A DNA stretch of 64,000 nt. Origin: Zopfochytrium polystomum (taxonomy: Eukaryota > Chytridiomycota > Chytridiomycetes > Chytridiales > Chytridiaceae). Location: NCBI GenBank assembly GCA_025765615.1, contig JAIVFJ010000043.1:310001-374000 (forward strand), read 5' to 3'. This document shows positions 23,253 through 35,126 of the stretch, piece by piece (position 1 is the first letter of the stretch; each line of letters begins with the position of its first letter). The position numbers and the translations under genes were made by a program. The notes under the pieces were generated by a model. The model did no database searches. It worked only from the letters and a program-made list of their open reading frames with translations, and was not told where the DNA came from.

Positions 23253-24169
23253 GGATGCAGCAGCAAAGGAGGATACTAAAATGACGAATAAACAAAAGCT
23301 GAAGCACTTGAGGGAGGTGTGAAAGCGTGGGACCCAGACGCCTTCATAGGCTCTAAAATATAGGGGAAAAGCCAACAGAGTGTTAGGTGGAACTGACTGG
23401 TTAGCAGCAAGAGGCTTAAGACGGACCCGAGCCTATTGTGACTGTCAGTTATTGTTCTCACAATGCTCATGGGAGAGTGAACTGCCAATGCAGACCTGGG
23501 CGCTGGCTTGCGCTGATGACAAATACTCTGAGTATTAAGTGGAACGGAAACCCAGTGTCAACAGTTTTCCTCCTCCACTGCTCAAGCAGATAATATAGGA
23601 GAGGTTTTTACCCTGTGCCAGTCACACTTGCCGTGCAACTATTACAGAGTGTATGTCATCATCATGTATCAATAATTCATAACAGAGTTTTTTTTGTCTT
23701 TCTCTCCAAGTTGGGGGAGAAGGACCACCCACAAACACACATCTCCACTTCATTCACTCCTTCCACTCACTCACTCAGACTGTTTACACAGAGGAATTAG
23801 TAAAGCGAGAGGAGTTTTTGTTCCAAACATCGAAACCCAAATTACCCCTAACTCCAGTTTTGACTGAAAGTAGCGCGTCATCCAGCCGTGATGTCAACTT
23901 CATTCAAAAACGAAAAGCGCTCATTTCACACTCAAAGGAGAAGAGCACCGTCGGAGGTGCGCTTTGGTCTATCTCTTCCCTAATGGGGTGCTGGGGAATC
24001 TCATAAAGAGGAACCAAAAGCGACGAAAAAGGAGTCAAAAATAACCCACATTCTCTCCATTTCCCCAATAGTGAGAGCCCACAGACAGTTGAAGCAAGAG
24101 CAGACGAGATGGCCACTTCAATTCCCCCAATGGTGAACAAAAGAGAAGAAGCTGACTTCTTCAAGACAT
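23253..24169. other. Intergenic DNA, nothing recognised
   Basis: Fairly AT-rich sequence without open frames of interest or repeats that recur in the window. Confidence 0.5.
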
Positions 24170-24382
24170 TTACAATGCGACATCCACCTTATGAATATTG
24201 TCACTCTTCAAATTCGTCCTGCCACTTCGGTTCGGTGTGCTGGACGGAGTCTTAGGAAGATAGAGGAGCTGCAAAAGGCTGTCAGCAGCCACAGGACCGA
24301 AGCGGCCAAATCGATCCTGATTGGAGCGGGCGGAATAAAAGGGATTCAACGGTCCATATGAAGGGTCAATTTCTTGCATCAT
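24170..24382 (-). CDS. Possible small protein, 70 aa
   Basis: An ATG-started frame of 71 codons with a globular-looking composition (PSYGPLNPFYSARSNQDRFG). It is not in a repeat and there is no strong overlapping frame. It might instead be the last exon of a longer minus-strand gene. No family recognised. Confidence 0.3.
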   Translation of the reverse strand: MMQEIDPSYGPLNPFYSARSNQDRFGRFGPVAADSLLQLLYLPKTPSSTPNRSGRTNLKSDNIHKVDVAL

Positions 24383-24981
24383 GGTAACTGCTCGATTACT
24401 GGATAGAGTCACTGACAAGCAAGGGATGTCTCAAATGCGGGCCGCCAAGGGGAAAACAGGGTGACTTCTCTGTGGGACAGATCAGCCAAAGGAGGGGTTG
24501 AAGGTCAAGTTTCCTTTCCGCCTAAACTGTTTGCCAAGTCAGAGCAGAAAAAGGCGAGATCTCACAACCAACTGAAACAACCCCAAGGTGAGATTCACTG
24601 GGCCGGCAAGTCCGCGCCATGCGGTGCAGGCTCAGAGGGCGTCCAACCTCACCCGTCATGTATTTCTTCCTTCTCTCGATGGCTCCGCGATCGCAGTTCG
24701 TTTGCCCAGAACCCTTTTTTTCAGCGGTTGATGCTTGCCATTTTGCAAATCCATGGTCTTATGGCATACGCATTCCGCCTGCCGTGATCAATCACTTTCA
24801 CCCTTGCGTACCAACCCTTCCAGCCGCATTTACCGGCTGTTTGACGACTGGTTTCGGTTATTAGCTCCTTGAAAAAAACAAATCCACAGATTTGATTTAT
24901 CCGCTGTCCACAACTCCTCATACCATCGGCTTTGAATCGAATAGTTCAATTACGGACTCTGCAAGGCCTCAGCGAGCTTTA

Positions 24982-27478
24982 TGGAGACTGTGCGTTATGC
25001 TGGTATTGTCTTGTATCGGATTCAGAAGTGGGTTATGGCGTTCAACCTTGGATTCCAGCTCCATTCTAAACGGTCCATAAACCTTCAGATCGATCGAATT
25101 TTTTTTAGTTAACGACTCTTATTCTAATAAGCGGCACTGGGCCCCTCCGAAAGGAAAAGTCATTGGAAACGAGGATCCGCTCAAGTTGAGTTAATTTAAT
25201 ATTGCCAAACAGTTCGTCTTCCTGACTCGACATAAGATGTGCGATCCGAGAAACTGCTGATATTACAGGCGTTTCTGCGAAGAGCTTTTCTGTGGAGGAT
25301 TCTTCCATATTTCGTGTCGAAATTAAGGTAACACACTTTTAGCCGGAGGGAAAGAACTCTAATTGCCCTGTCGCACATCAGTATTTGTCGGGAACCACGC
25401 CTAAACATGTGGTGTACTACCTTGGATGCATTTCCAGCCGGGAACGCATTGCCCCTGGTGGTATGGCCGGCCTGAACGCAGCTTGGTTCCCACTGGCTCA
25501 AGCCCAGGATAAGTGCTTTTACAAGAATATGCAGGAAGTGTTGCGTCAAGCGCTCCTTCAAGTTGAAATTATTCGTGCGCGAGCACCGCCTTCACCCCCG
25601 CTTTCAGCATTTTCCGGCGGCAACGGATCAGCTGCTGCCAACGGTCGAGCTAACAGCGGCGAAGTCAGGAGAGTTACTTCGCGCGGTGGAATGGCTGGAA
25701 TGCCTGGCGCGACCCGCAGTGCTGGAGGCGCAGCTGACGGATCCGGAAAATCCTCAGACAGTACCATTTTGTCTCCTCGTGGCTCTTTGTCCGGTGCTCG
25801 TCGCAACCAATCCAGTACGCAGCAACCGCTCGTCCTCGCCCCAAACGGTTCGTCAGCGCGAGGCTGGCGATCTTCACGTACAAACGAAGTCGAAGGCGAA
25901 GAAAGATCTGGCCAAAACGTAAAAAAATCGACGGCATTGACTGAAAGTCCACTGTACAAAACGCGTCTTTGCGAGCGGTTTGAAACGGAGGGAGATTGCT
26001 GTTACGGACCGCGCTGCACTTTTGCGCACGGAGCGGTGAGACTCTTTGAGGTTGAATCAACGAAATCTTCTCCTTACGTACGAATTTAAACTAGGGTGAG
26101 CTTCGCGACCGTTCCACTTTCATTGGGATCTCCGCCAACCCCGAAGGGCCTGGCGCTAGTGTTGAAGCAACAAGTCGAATCATCCCAACCAACGAATCTG
26201 CACCTTCTGTAGACCCTGCCGCGCTTTACAAAACCCGCATGTGCGAGAAGTGGCAACGCGACGGGTTTTGTCAGTATGGCCCACGTTGCAACTTTGCACA
26301 CAGCCCTTCTGAGCTGCGTGAGCGCGTTGTGACTGCCCCATCTGCTCGTGCGGCGGTATCTGGAGCGGTGCGAGAAGTCGAGGGTGTTATCGTCTCAGCA
26401 GCACTCTCTTTGAAAACACCAAATTCGCGTAGTTCGGGCATCTCCGGAACAGGGGCGAATGCAGCTCTACCCAGTGGTCCCGCTGCAAAGTCAGTCCTAG
26501 CCAGGATCGGGATTTCTGCGACAGTATCAAACGGCGGGAAGGTTCCATCGTCGAAGTCGAGCTCTGGTGCTGGTTTTACGCATGCGAAGAACAAAGAATC
26601 GACTCAAAAAGAAAATGTCGTGTCGTTTAAGAATTTTTTGAACAATCGCGACAAGGTGAGTTGAGTAAGACGCACCCGGTCCCGACTAACTTGCGGGGCT
26701 TCGTCCAGACCTCGGGAACAAAAAAGGGGCTTGTAATTGCAGCGAGCAACTTGTCTGCGTCTGAGAAGGATTTATTCAGGTGTGTGCCATCCCTATTGCT
26801 TAGGTTCCTTCGATTCTTATTCAAAATAGGGTTCCGGATTTGATTTCAGTGACGGAGGACGAAACTGTGGTCGATAATGAGGACCTGCAAGACGCTCGGT
26901 TGAGCGGCGAGCACAGTGAAGGGAGCGAACCCGACAAAAATGAAGTCTCTGATTCAGAGTCGGGGTCTGACGGTGGGGTCGATTCTGACGACGAGGATGT
27001 TGATGCTCCTGCAATCCTTCCTCCATTTGCCAACAAGTCTGAAGAGGTGGTCTATGCGGCATTATCGGCATACTTTTCCGCAAGGACCCCATCAACCGTG
27101 CAGGCAGACGTAAAGCAGGTCACCCGCCTTGAGTTCAAGCACGATTTGCCCAAGCCCTCCCTTTTTGCAGTCCTTGTCCCGTCGCTTTTTCCCGTTAGCC
27201 TCAGCGTGCTCTCATTGTTGGAAGAAATCGAGCGCAGGGCCGAGCTTGTAAAAGCATTCGTGAGAAGCAACGGGGACGAGGTATTGCTGCTGAGGACTTT
27301 TGGAAGGATCTTAAAGAGTTGCAGAGCCTGGAAGGCTGGCGCAGAGAATATTTGGAGGGCACTGTGCGAGGCGAAGGTTGTGACCCTTGCCGTTGCGATC
27401 GACTGGGTGAGAGAGTCGAGCGGAATGGACGGATCTGAATCCTTTTTGGAATGGGCGGAGACTCTGACTATCAAGTGA
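24982..27478 (+). CDS. Tandem CCCH zinc-finger (TTP/Tis11-like) protein with possible C-terminal W2-like region
   Basis: Two C-x8-C-x5-C-x3-H fingers with the family lead-in: YKTRLCERFETEGDCCYGPR (about 25960-26035) and YKTRMCEKWQRDGFCQYGPR (about 26226-26295). TTP-type pairs bind AU-rich mRNA and promote decay; here the linker is ~60 residues, longer than the usual ~18. Exons near 25382-26037, 26095-26655, 26709-26779 and 26830-27478 join in phase. A strongly acidic stretch (DSESGSDGGVDSDDEDVD) precedes a ~150-residue helical end, with NIWRALCEAKVV and AIDWVRESSG resembling W2/eIF5C-type domains. The first exon(s) are unresolved; an ATG at 24982 fits loosely. The finger assignment is sure, W2 is tentative. 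Confidence 0.75.
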
Positions 27479-27817
27479 CAAAGCCAAGCTCCCAGCTCGG
27501 TCATTTCTTTCATTTATTGCCTCTGATTCTTCTTTTTTCCTTGTTTCTCTCATCCCTTTCCTTGAGGCCCACCTGTTTACTACAGTCGCTTCACCCCTCT
27601 GCACCAACCCTATCCCTTTATCCTTCTGTTTTTTTTTTTTTTTTTTGCTCAACACGAAGCGCGCCGTAACAGTTTGCATCAATTTTCTCCTTTGGGATGG
27701 CGGCCTGCTCAACCAAATTCATCATCTCCAATGGGCATCAGGGAGAAGATTACGAGAAAAGCCAGGCTCTAATATATTCATCATCGCAAAGCCCAAGGAA
27801 CTCCCTCACGAACCCAG
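27479..27817. other. Convergent intergenic region
   Basis: 3' UTR space between the CCCH gene and the LicD-family gene, with a T-rich tract at 27629-27648. Confidence 0.6.
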
Positions 27818-29300
27818 CTAGCTCGAGGGCATCTGCACCCACGTTTTGGAGGTTGTATTGTACTCGTGATTGCGGAAACTTGTCCGCGAGACGCTGGAAC
27901 CTCCGTACTCCATCTGGAGTACGCGTTTTACGTTAAACGGCACGTAGACGTCGATCCCCTCGAAAGTGGAGCGACGCAGCGGAAAGAGGTCTCGAAAGTC
28001 GTAAAAGTGCAGCGACTTGCACGTCAACCACATTTGCGCGTCGGGTGGGTTGCGCATGGCGTCGGCGGGGTCGACCGACGAGGCAAGCGCGGTGATGTCG
28101 AGGAACCGGCCCGTCTTGGTGTCGATGAAGCGGGCGTCGATGGCGTTGGGCTTCTCGTGCCAGCGGTGGATGCGGTTCGGGTTGACCTCGAGCAGGAATC
28201 GGCCGTCGTCGCCCCACCTTGCGCCGTGGTGGCGAGCGGCGAGGGTTTCGAGGTCGCGGAGGGTCATCTGGAGGTCAATGTCGTCGTCCCACGGCAGGGC
28301 TGCGCCGGACCACCACCAACCCATGAGGGTACCGTGGGCGAGCCACGCGGTCGTGTGTGTGGCCGCGGCGAACGCGGACCACGCGGCGACGAGGTCCGTC
28401 AGCGCCGCGCGGACCTCGTGCCGCGGTGCTCCCGGCTCTGACATTTGGTGGGTGCGGCCAGTGATGGGGTCTTTGACGGCGACTTTGACGCGCGCGCGGG
28501 GAGTGCCGAAGCGCTTGTCGCGGTGGTAGTCTTCCCACGCTTCGACAAAGAACTTTTGGGTTACGAAACCTGGGGAGCCGGCCTGGGCCGGTGCTTTCTC
28601 TGCGGGGGCCGCGGCGGGACCGGGCCCACGAAAGGGATTGATGGTTGCGGTCGGCGTCGGAGCGGTCATGGGTGGGGACGGCCGCGGCTCGGAGAAGATG
28701 GCGTCGCAGGTGAAAAAGTGGTTCCGCGTTGGGTACGGGCCCAGCCATCGCGTTGATGTACACGTCGTCGTTATCAAAGGGAAGGAACGGGGAGGACAGC
28801 CGCCCAAGGCCAGTTCCGGCACCCGTCACGTTAGCGAACTCTTTTAGCGATCGCTCGGACCAGGTGGCTGCTGGGGTTGAGCAGTTGACAGTTGCATGGC
28901 CGCCGGCGGACGGCGTGCTACTTTTGAATAAGACCCACGGAACGGATAGCCGTCGAGGCCAGGAGCTTCCGAGTGCAACAAACAGGAAAACCTGAACCAA
29001 GACCACAAGGCATAAAGCCAGGAGGGCCTTTCTATTGAACGAGTGTGAGACGGGACGTGTGGCGGAAGGCTGTTTGGAAGGTGTGATAGAATGCGTTGAC
29101 GCCTCGCGCTGATGATCCGCTTGACCTGATGAAAAATCGGACTGCTCCTTTCTTGGAATGGGGTGTTTGTATGGTGGTGGTTCTGCGCGTGGTGAAGAGA
29201 TCGGTGGAATTTCCAGGTGGACGTGTGTGGGAGAGCTCTCGCCGGGTGAGAGCAGAGGAAGCCTCAACGCCTCGTCAGGGTGGCCAAAGGGTGAGCTCAT
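27818..29300 (-). CDS. LicD-family protein (type II membrane), reading frame broken near 28.73 kb
   Basis: LicD/fukutin-type proteins transfer phospho-sugar or phosphocholine groups to glycans; fungal relatives (MNN4 type) act in mannosylphosphorylation in the Golgi. The N-terminus has a cytosolic Pro/Ser-rich tail and one membrane span (ALLALCLVVLVQVFLFVAL, about residues 83-101). The catalytic-type region has AWLAHGTLMGWWWSGAALPW, then DDDIDLQM (the metal-binding D-x-D), FLDITAL and FPLRRSTFEGIDVYVP. The first ~190 residues are in one frame and the rest in another. The shift falls at INAMAGP/YPTRNHFF around 28730-28740, inside conserved sequence and with no plausible intron. Hence a frameshift mutation, a sequencing error, or a cryptic splice. 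ATG at 29300. Confidence 0.75.
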
Positions 29301-29548
29301 GTGTTCTGGCCGGCCGTTCCTCAATGTACACAAACAGAACCGAGAGGACGACGACTAGGGGGACAGGGTTCACGTCGTTCGCCCGACGGCTATTTTAATG
29401 GCGGCTGTGGGAGGAGTGGGAAGGTTGCGTCGAAGAAGGGACCGATAGTTGGTTGGGCGGTGGAGATGAAGTGGGCGGCGGAGTTTCACTTCTTCTCGTT
29501 GTTGTTGTTGTGTGTCCTTGTTGTTATTAATCCTTCTTCGTCGGCGCC

Positions 29549-29581
29549 TTCTTCTTCTTCTTCTTCTTCTTCTTCTTCTTG
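29549..29581. repeat. (TTC)n microsatellite
   Basis: About eleven perfect TTC units, 250 bp upstream of the LicD-family start codon. Confidence 0.9.
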
Positions 29582-29618
29582 GCAACGGCCTTGCCGCGCC
29601 TCGACCAAATCGCGAACA

Positions 29619-29621
<3 letters not shown>

Positions 29622-29667
<46 letters not shown>
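29622..29667. repeat. (GA)n microsatellite
   Basis: More than twenty GA units, next to the TTC tract. Confidence 0.9.
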
Positions 29668-29671
<4 letters not shown>

Positions 29672-30016
29672 CCCCGCATGAGTAGGCCAAGAAATGCCCT
29701 GGATCCTGTTGTGTGTTATCGGACACGGTCTGTCTGTCTCCCCCTCCCTAGCCTGTCTGTCCATCTGTCTTCCTTCTTCCGTTGCGTTGCGCCAAGAAAA
29801 CAGAAGCCACCCGAAAGAGGATGTTTGTGGTGATTGGCTGAGTGAGTGGGAGACAGAGAGACTTCCTCAAACATAAACAACAAACAAAAGCAAAATTTGT
29901 TGCCGGCGTACAATAATCCTCCGCATCCGGGTTCCGCATCGCATTGAGGGGAAGACAAGACCGAGAATTGCGAGGCTTGCAACTCCAAAAACAGGGACTT
30001 GCCTTTTTAGGTGTTA

Positions 30017-30157
30017 AAACCCAAAACTAAACATGGCCCGCGCAGTATAATATATAAGGTATGATGGAAAGAGGAGGGAGGGGGGACATTTTTCTCTGAA
30101 ACCCAAAACTAAACATGCCCCGCGCCGCATAATTGTAAAAGGTATGATGGAAAGAGG
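30017..30157. repeat. Two-copy tandem repeat, 81-bp spacing
   Basis: ACCCAAAACTAAACATG...GTATGATGGAAAGAGG occurs at about 30019-30074 and again at 30101-30157 with few differences. Confidence 0.8.
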
Positions 30158-30286
30158 GGCAACAGGAGCAACCGATTTGTAGTTGTCGTGGGGTAGTGTT
30201 GAGCTATTAGCGTTGCGGACAGCATTATGGTGTAAGGGTGAAACTGACGGACGGAGGGAAGTTACTGCTGCAAAGAGTCGTCATTT

Positions 30287-33053
30287 CTACAATTCGCCTC
30301 GCCACATTGCCCGACGCAAGTTCATACCCATCCTCAGTCTTTGCCTGGCCGTGGTAGAGTTTGGGCCGTTGTTTTCCTTGTCTCTTTCACTCCCAATCTC
30401 CTCGAACGAGCATGCGTCGCCATCGTCATTCTCATCTTCATCGTCAAAGTCGTCCATCGAATCCATGTGAATGATGCCCGCTTCCGCTCTTCCCTCGCCT
30501 GGTGACGGGCGTGTGCCATCGCGTCCTTGATCGATTGAAACTCCAGTAGCAAGGCCTGTCGAACCTCCTCTCGCTTTTGTCATCCCACAGGCCTGACCCG
30601 GACCGCTTCCTCCACCACCGCCGCCACCGCCGCCTCGTCGCCCGCGTCCCATTGTCAGCTGCAACTTGTCCGCCCACCATTCGCGCGAAGCTTTGGTCCA
30701 CTCGGGAAAGCGGACCAACCCTCGCCACCACCCTTCGCCGGCCGCCTCACCGCCGCCGGCCAGCCCACCCACGGCTCGGTAGCCGTCCACGCCGCCAAAA
30801 CCCCCATCAGCAGCAGCACCACTTCCCAAAGAACCATCCCCCGCACCGTCTCGCCGCGTCCCGACGGTCAAACGGCGGCCGTGCGTAAAGCGCTGGAGGA
30901 TCGCCTGGGCAGTGAGGAAGCGAAAGTGCGACCGAGACTCTTCCGCCGCCGGAGCCACTTCGGCGGGGACGTTGACCGAAGTGGACGGAGGGTCGAATTG
31001 CGGCTGGGACGGGTCCGGAGCAGAAGTACCAAGAGGTTCGCCCGCCGAGGCGTCGGCAGTTGAAGCGGACTGAAGCTCTTTCGATTCGAAAGGCGCCGTT
31101 TGACCCTCGGCACGTCCTTCCGTTTTCGGTTCTGGGGAGGTAGGCGTCTCTTCGGAGGCTAGTCGGTTCACCCCCACAGGGGAAGATGCCCCAACCACGA
31201 CAGTCCCTCCCCATTGGGCCTCCAGCTGAGCTCTACGTTGCGGAGCTCTTCGACGAAGCTCCGCGAGGATAGCCTCGGCACGTTTGAGCCGTTCCAGGCC
31301 AAGGACGGTGTCGATCCATTCAGGTGTGACCATGTCTGTGGACGGAAAGTTTCTTGGTCGATATAAGGATGATGTTCGTGCGGACGCGGGTGAAGAGAGC
31401 CAGTGACTGAAACGTATGTCGCGGGCTGTCGCGCGCTGAATCGGGTCCAGTTTTAGCATATGCCCTATGAGGTCCCTTGCGTCTTGTGAGTGAATTTGAT
31501 GTCAACATAGGTAGATGCGGTCCAAAGCGGATAGTTGCTCACCTTCGGAGAGGAAGTCTGGGTACCGCACAGCTCCCTTCATGACCAAGATCTTCAGCTG
31601 TTTGAAGCTGTCGTGATCAAACGGAAGCTCTCCGACGAGGATTCCATACAGGCAAACACCCATTGCCCAAATATCCACCTCTATCGGTTGCGAGTGGGTG
31701 GAGATTGCCAATGAGCCAGCATTCTCATAAAGAAATCTCCACCAACTAATGGTCAAGGATAAGGGCCACAAACCTGGTCCTTTATAGGGTGCGCTGGAGT
31801 AGATTTCCGGGCTTGCATAGCAAGGGCTGCCGCAGGTTGATCGTTGGGAAAAGTTGGGTGAATAGAAAGTCGAAAAGCCAAAATCTAAAAGTATGAGGCG
31901 TGAAGAAACAGGATCGTATCGCATGTTTTCTAGTTTCAGATCTCTATGGATCACATTGGACCTATGCATGTAGTCTGTTTGAATTGGAGTATGAACGGGT
32001 TTGTTTGAGTCGTGCCATGCAATAAAATGAGGCATCCATAGTGAAACGAACCCACAGCGTCCAGCAACTGCCGAAATACGAAGCGACCGGTATTTTCGTC
32101 CAGCCGCCCATGTGTTTCTATGTAATCTGAGAGATCCTGCATTTCCACCGTTTCGAATGGGTTTGGAACAGTGTCAGCTGCGCGTTCAGCTGATCCGGTG
32201 CATCTGTTCTTACCAAACCCGGTATATATTCATAGAAAAAGTAAAAATGCCGCCGTCCGATGAAGAACGAGTGCATCTGAATGATGTTGGGGTGATCTAG
32301 CAGGACCCCAACAAGGGCCTCTCGCAACATGAAAAGCTCCTTGTGGCATATTCCGTCGGCATTTCGCAGCAGTGGCCTGTTCGCGACCTCCCTCTCTCGT
32401 CGCACACATTTGACAACGCACTACCGAAAAAAAAAGTGAGGTTGGGCCGTCATGGTTTGGTGAAGGGTGGCAGAGGATTGAGGACGAGATTGTTAGACCC
32501 TGTCTGCAACGGAAACCTGCGCCGCACGTTCGCCACGAAGACAAAAGTAGCTCACCATTTTGCCCGTCGGCGTATGTTTCGCCTTTCGGACAGATCCCGA
32601 GCTGCCGCACCCGACTGTCGCCCCCAGCTTCCACATGCCGAATATGAGGCGGGAGCGTCGCACTCCGAGCGTGCCGGCCGTGCTGGTGGACGGCGAGGAG
32701 AGCCGGATGAGCTGGGACGCCGCCGCTTCCGTCTGGGCCTTAATGTGTGCCGAGAGGGGCGCCGCTGGCGGCTGTGGAACCGGCGGAGACGGTGTCCTTG
32801 GGTCGGTGCGACCCACCGTATTGGCAGAGTTTGGGCTCGCGCGTGATGCTGCTGCTTCGATTTGCCCTGATGGGGACACGGACGCGAGGACATCCGTTTT
32901 TGTAAGCTGAACAGCATCGTGACCAAGAGGCAGGGTCTGGTGAATCGTCGCTGGCGACGAGTTGGCCTCAGGATTTTCATTGCCTTTGTCGGGGAGCGGG
33001 GGGAGCTGGGGGAGCGGCGAAAGGCGTGGGAGGTTTGGAAGGATATCGATCAT
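30287..33053 (-). CDS. CAMK-like Ser/Thr protein kinase
   Basis: Protein kinase of the AMPK/MARK/KIN1-like kind. The N-terminal ~150 residues are Pro/Ser/Ala-rich. The kinase domain then runs: glycine loop GATVGCGSSGSV, ATP-lysine in CVVK (across the first intron, 32556/32430 region), YEYIPG hinge, catalytic loop VIHRDLKLENM, DFG as DFGFS, activation segment with CGSPCYASPE, and DIWAMGVCLYGILVGELPF. All catalytic residues are present. About six exons. The C-terminal ~390 residues (30287-31459) are low-complexity, Gly- and Ala-rich, ending in an acidic stretch (DDFDDEDENDDGD). ATG at 33053 is the first in frame. Subfamily is not certain because the tail lacks a recognisable UBA or KA1 domain. 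Confidence 0.88.
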
Positions 33054-33623
33054 GGCTCCCTTCAAGCGGGTTGGCAGCGACACGAGCTTGACGGGCCGTT
33101 TTCGGCCTCTGAAAGTTTTCCACAATGAGCAGTGAGATGTTTCCAAGTTTCACCAAGGAATTGTCTCTCCAGAGTTCAGACAATACTAATTCATTGAGTG
33201 GACCTTTCCACTGGCAGCTGGAATTACGGGAGTGCGTGATGGGAGCTGGAAAAAGCCTGGAAACAAGACTTCAGGCATTTTTGAGCCCGTTAGGACAACT
33301 GACTGACCGTGTTTTGCCTACGAGGCACCGGGTTGATGGGCACTTTTTATTTTGCACAGCACTTCCAATTTTTGCACCACCCTCACATTTTGCTGGTGGT
33401 CACGAAATGTGTAACGCCCAGCAACCTTCGCCTTACCGCCTTAGTGAGGCACTGGAAAACCAAAGGCTCATGCGAAGTTGACGAGGCGAGGGGCAAGCAT
33501 GGCTGCAAATCGGAAGGAAGAACCAGAGACAGAGAAAGAGAGAGTGAGAGAGAGAGAGAGATTGACAGCTGACCCAAAAAAAAACAACATTTATTCTGAC
33601 TTGCAAACCCGCCCCCTCCCGAA
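33054..33623. other. Divergent intergenic region, kinase / metallothionein
   Basis: 570 bp between divergent genes, with a (GA)n tract at 33527-33561 about 60 bp upstream of the metallothionein ATG. No metal-response element could be asserted. Confidence 0.5.
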
Positions 33624-34191
33624 ATGACCTGCACCTGCGGCACCGTGTGCAAATGCACAGCGTCCGACCACGCTTGCTCGTGAGTACGAGATGCAGCTGC
33701 TCCTCCTCCTTTGCCCCTCAGCCGGATGTTAATCGCCGCGGACGGCGAGAGCAGCGGCGGGCAGATCTCTTCCGCTTTCGCTTCCGAGCAGGACACTCTC
33801 CCCAGACCCAACCGCCTTTGGCATGTTGCTGCGTTTCGTTTGTTCCGACCGCTGATGGCTAATGCCCCAATGCCTCCATCATTCACCCGTCTAGATGCAG
33901 CAACTCGGCCCGCGATGAGCTTCCAAAGGCTGCTCCCCAGCACGTCTGCGGCTGCCCCGTGAGTTTTTCTTATCTTCCCCCGTATCTGCTCGTTTTTGCT
34001 GACAACACGTGCTACATCTTCACATCTTCGTTACTGTCGTTTCTTGTGCAAAGCCTGGCACGTGCACCTGCAAGGCCAACGGACAGGCCTGCTCCTGCGG
34101 TTCCAGCAGCAAGGCCGCGGTCGAGACATGTACCAAGCCGGGCTGCTGTGGTGGTGACTGCAAGTGCGCTGCTGGCTCTTGCTCGTGCTGA
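33624..34191 (+). CDS. Metallothionein-like Cys-rich protein (83 aa, 18 Cys)
   Basis: Small cytosolic metal-binding protein. Three exons: 33624-33679, 33901-33958 and 34054-34191, with GT-AG borders and matching phases. The first exon reads MTCTCGTVCKCTASDHACS. The last contains TCTCKANGQACSCG and ends CKCAAGSCSC. The cysteines come in C-x-C and CC pairs, the thiolate-cluster pattern of metallothioneins. There are no aromatic residues, and the two His are both in the N-terminal half. There is a Cys-poor hinge (about residues 19-34) between the clusters, suggesting two domains. Fungal metallothioneins bind copper, zinc or cadmium; which metal is not visible. The arrangement does not match yeast CUP1. 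Confidence 0.85.
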
Positions 34192-34603
34192 GCGAGTTTG
34201 TGAAGTTAACCATCGAACATGAATAAAAGTACCCTTCCAGCTTGTTTCATTCTCTTGTACTTAACACAGTGAAGTAGGCAAAAAGTATTTCATCATTTTT
34301 GTTTGGGAACGGCTAACCACAGACTCCCCGAACTGTGGGAGACCCCCTTGAACCACCTTTCTTGCCTTTTTCATATTTTTCGTTGTTTATTCATTTCTGT
34401 GTGAAGAGAAGCTTTTGGTTGGGCAACGCCGATGCCAAGGTGTCTCAGGGTGTGGGCGGAAAAACGGTCGATCGCCTTTCGTTGACTTTGTCTTAGGTGA
34501 TGGTTTTGTTTTTATTAGAACGCTGGTTCACCACCGCCGCAATCAATCGGGTGGAGTCTGTGATTAGCCCTTCCCTTTCTGTTGTTATTATCATTATGAC
34601 TGG

Positions 34604-35126
34604 TCAGGATGGTCTCTTCCCACTGCCAAACAGCGCCTCCAGCCCCTCCTGGGCAGGTCCTGTTACCACCTCAGTCAGCCCAACCCGCTCAATTCCGTGC
34701 TTCTTGACGGTGCCGGACGGTTTAGCACGAAGGTCCTTCTTGGAGCCCGAAAGACTATCCAGACTCTGTCCCGGAGACCCTCGCGGCGACGACCGAGCAG
34801 TCCCGCTGCCAAACAGAGCTTGAAACCCCTCAGTCACCCCAGAACCACTGACAATATCCTGGAGCTGCACCGAGCGTCGTGTACCGTGGTGGTGGTGCTG
34901 CGGATGGTGCTGCGTATTGTGATGGTTGTGCTTAACGCTTCCACTGCGGCTGACGGTACCTGCCGCCCCCTCTTGAGAAGGATTTCCTTCCGGAAGTGGG
35001 GTGAACGCCGTGAGCTGCATTTCCTGAAGCGTGTCCATGGCCGTGCCCGTGTCCGATCTCGTACGACTCTTTTCCAAACAAGGCGTTCATGCCTTCCGCG
35101 GTGCCCTCGCTGAGAACCGCCGCCAT
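34604..35126 (-). CDS. His-rich protein with three ALFG repeats, unrecognised
   Basis: Begins ATG at 35126 with TAEGMNALFGKE, followed by a GHGHGHGH run. Downstream, in a different frame, are a second His-rich stretch (HHNTQHHPQHHHH), VTEGFQALFGSG and AQEGLEALFGSG, ending at 34604. The same EG-hydrophobic-x-ALFG motif in two frames implies an intron (or frameshift) between about 35060 and 34850; I could not fix its ends. It is convergent with the metallothionein gene, 410 bp from its stop. His runs can bind metals, but the motif is not one that I know. Confidence 0.55.

Larger units (their letters stand above)
29301..30286. other. Intergenic region with microsatellites and a tandem duplication
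   Basis: Holds (TTC)n, (GA)n and an 81-bp-spaced duplication. Nothing coding is recognised. Confidence 0.6.

Noticed and set aside
29370..29764. Frames of Ser-Leu or Arg runs
   Set aside because: Translations of GA and TTC microsatellites.
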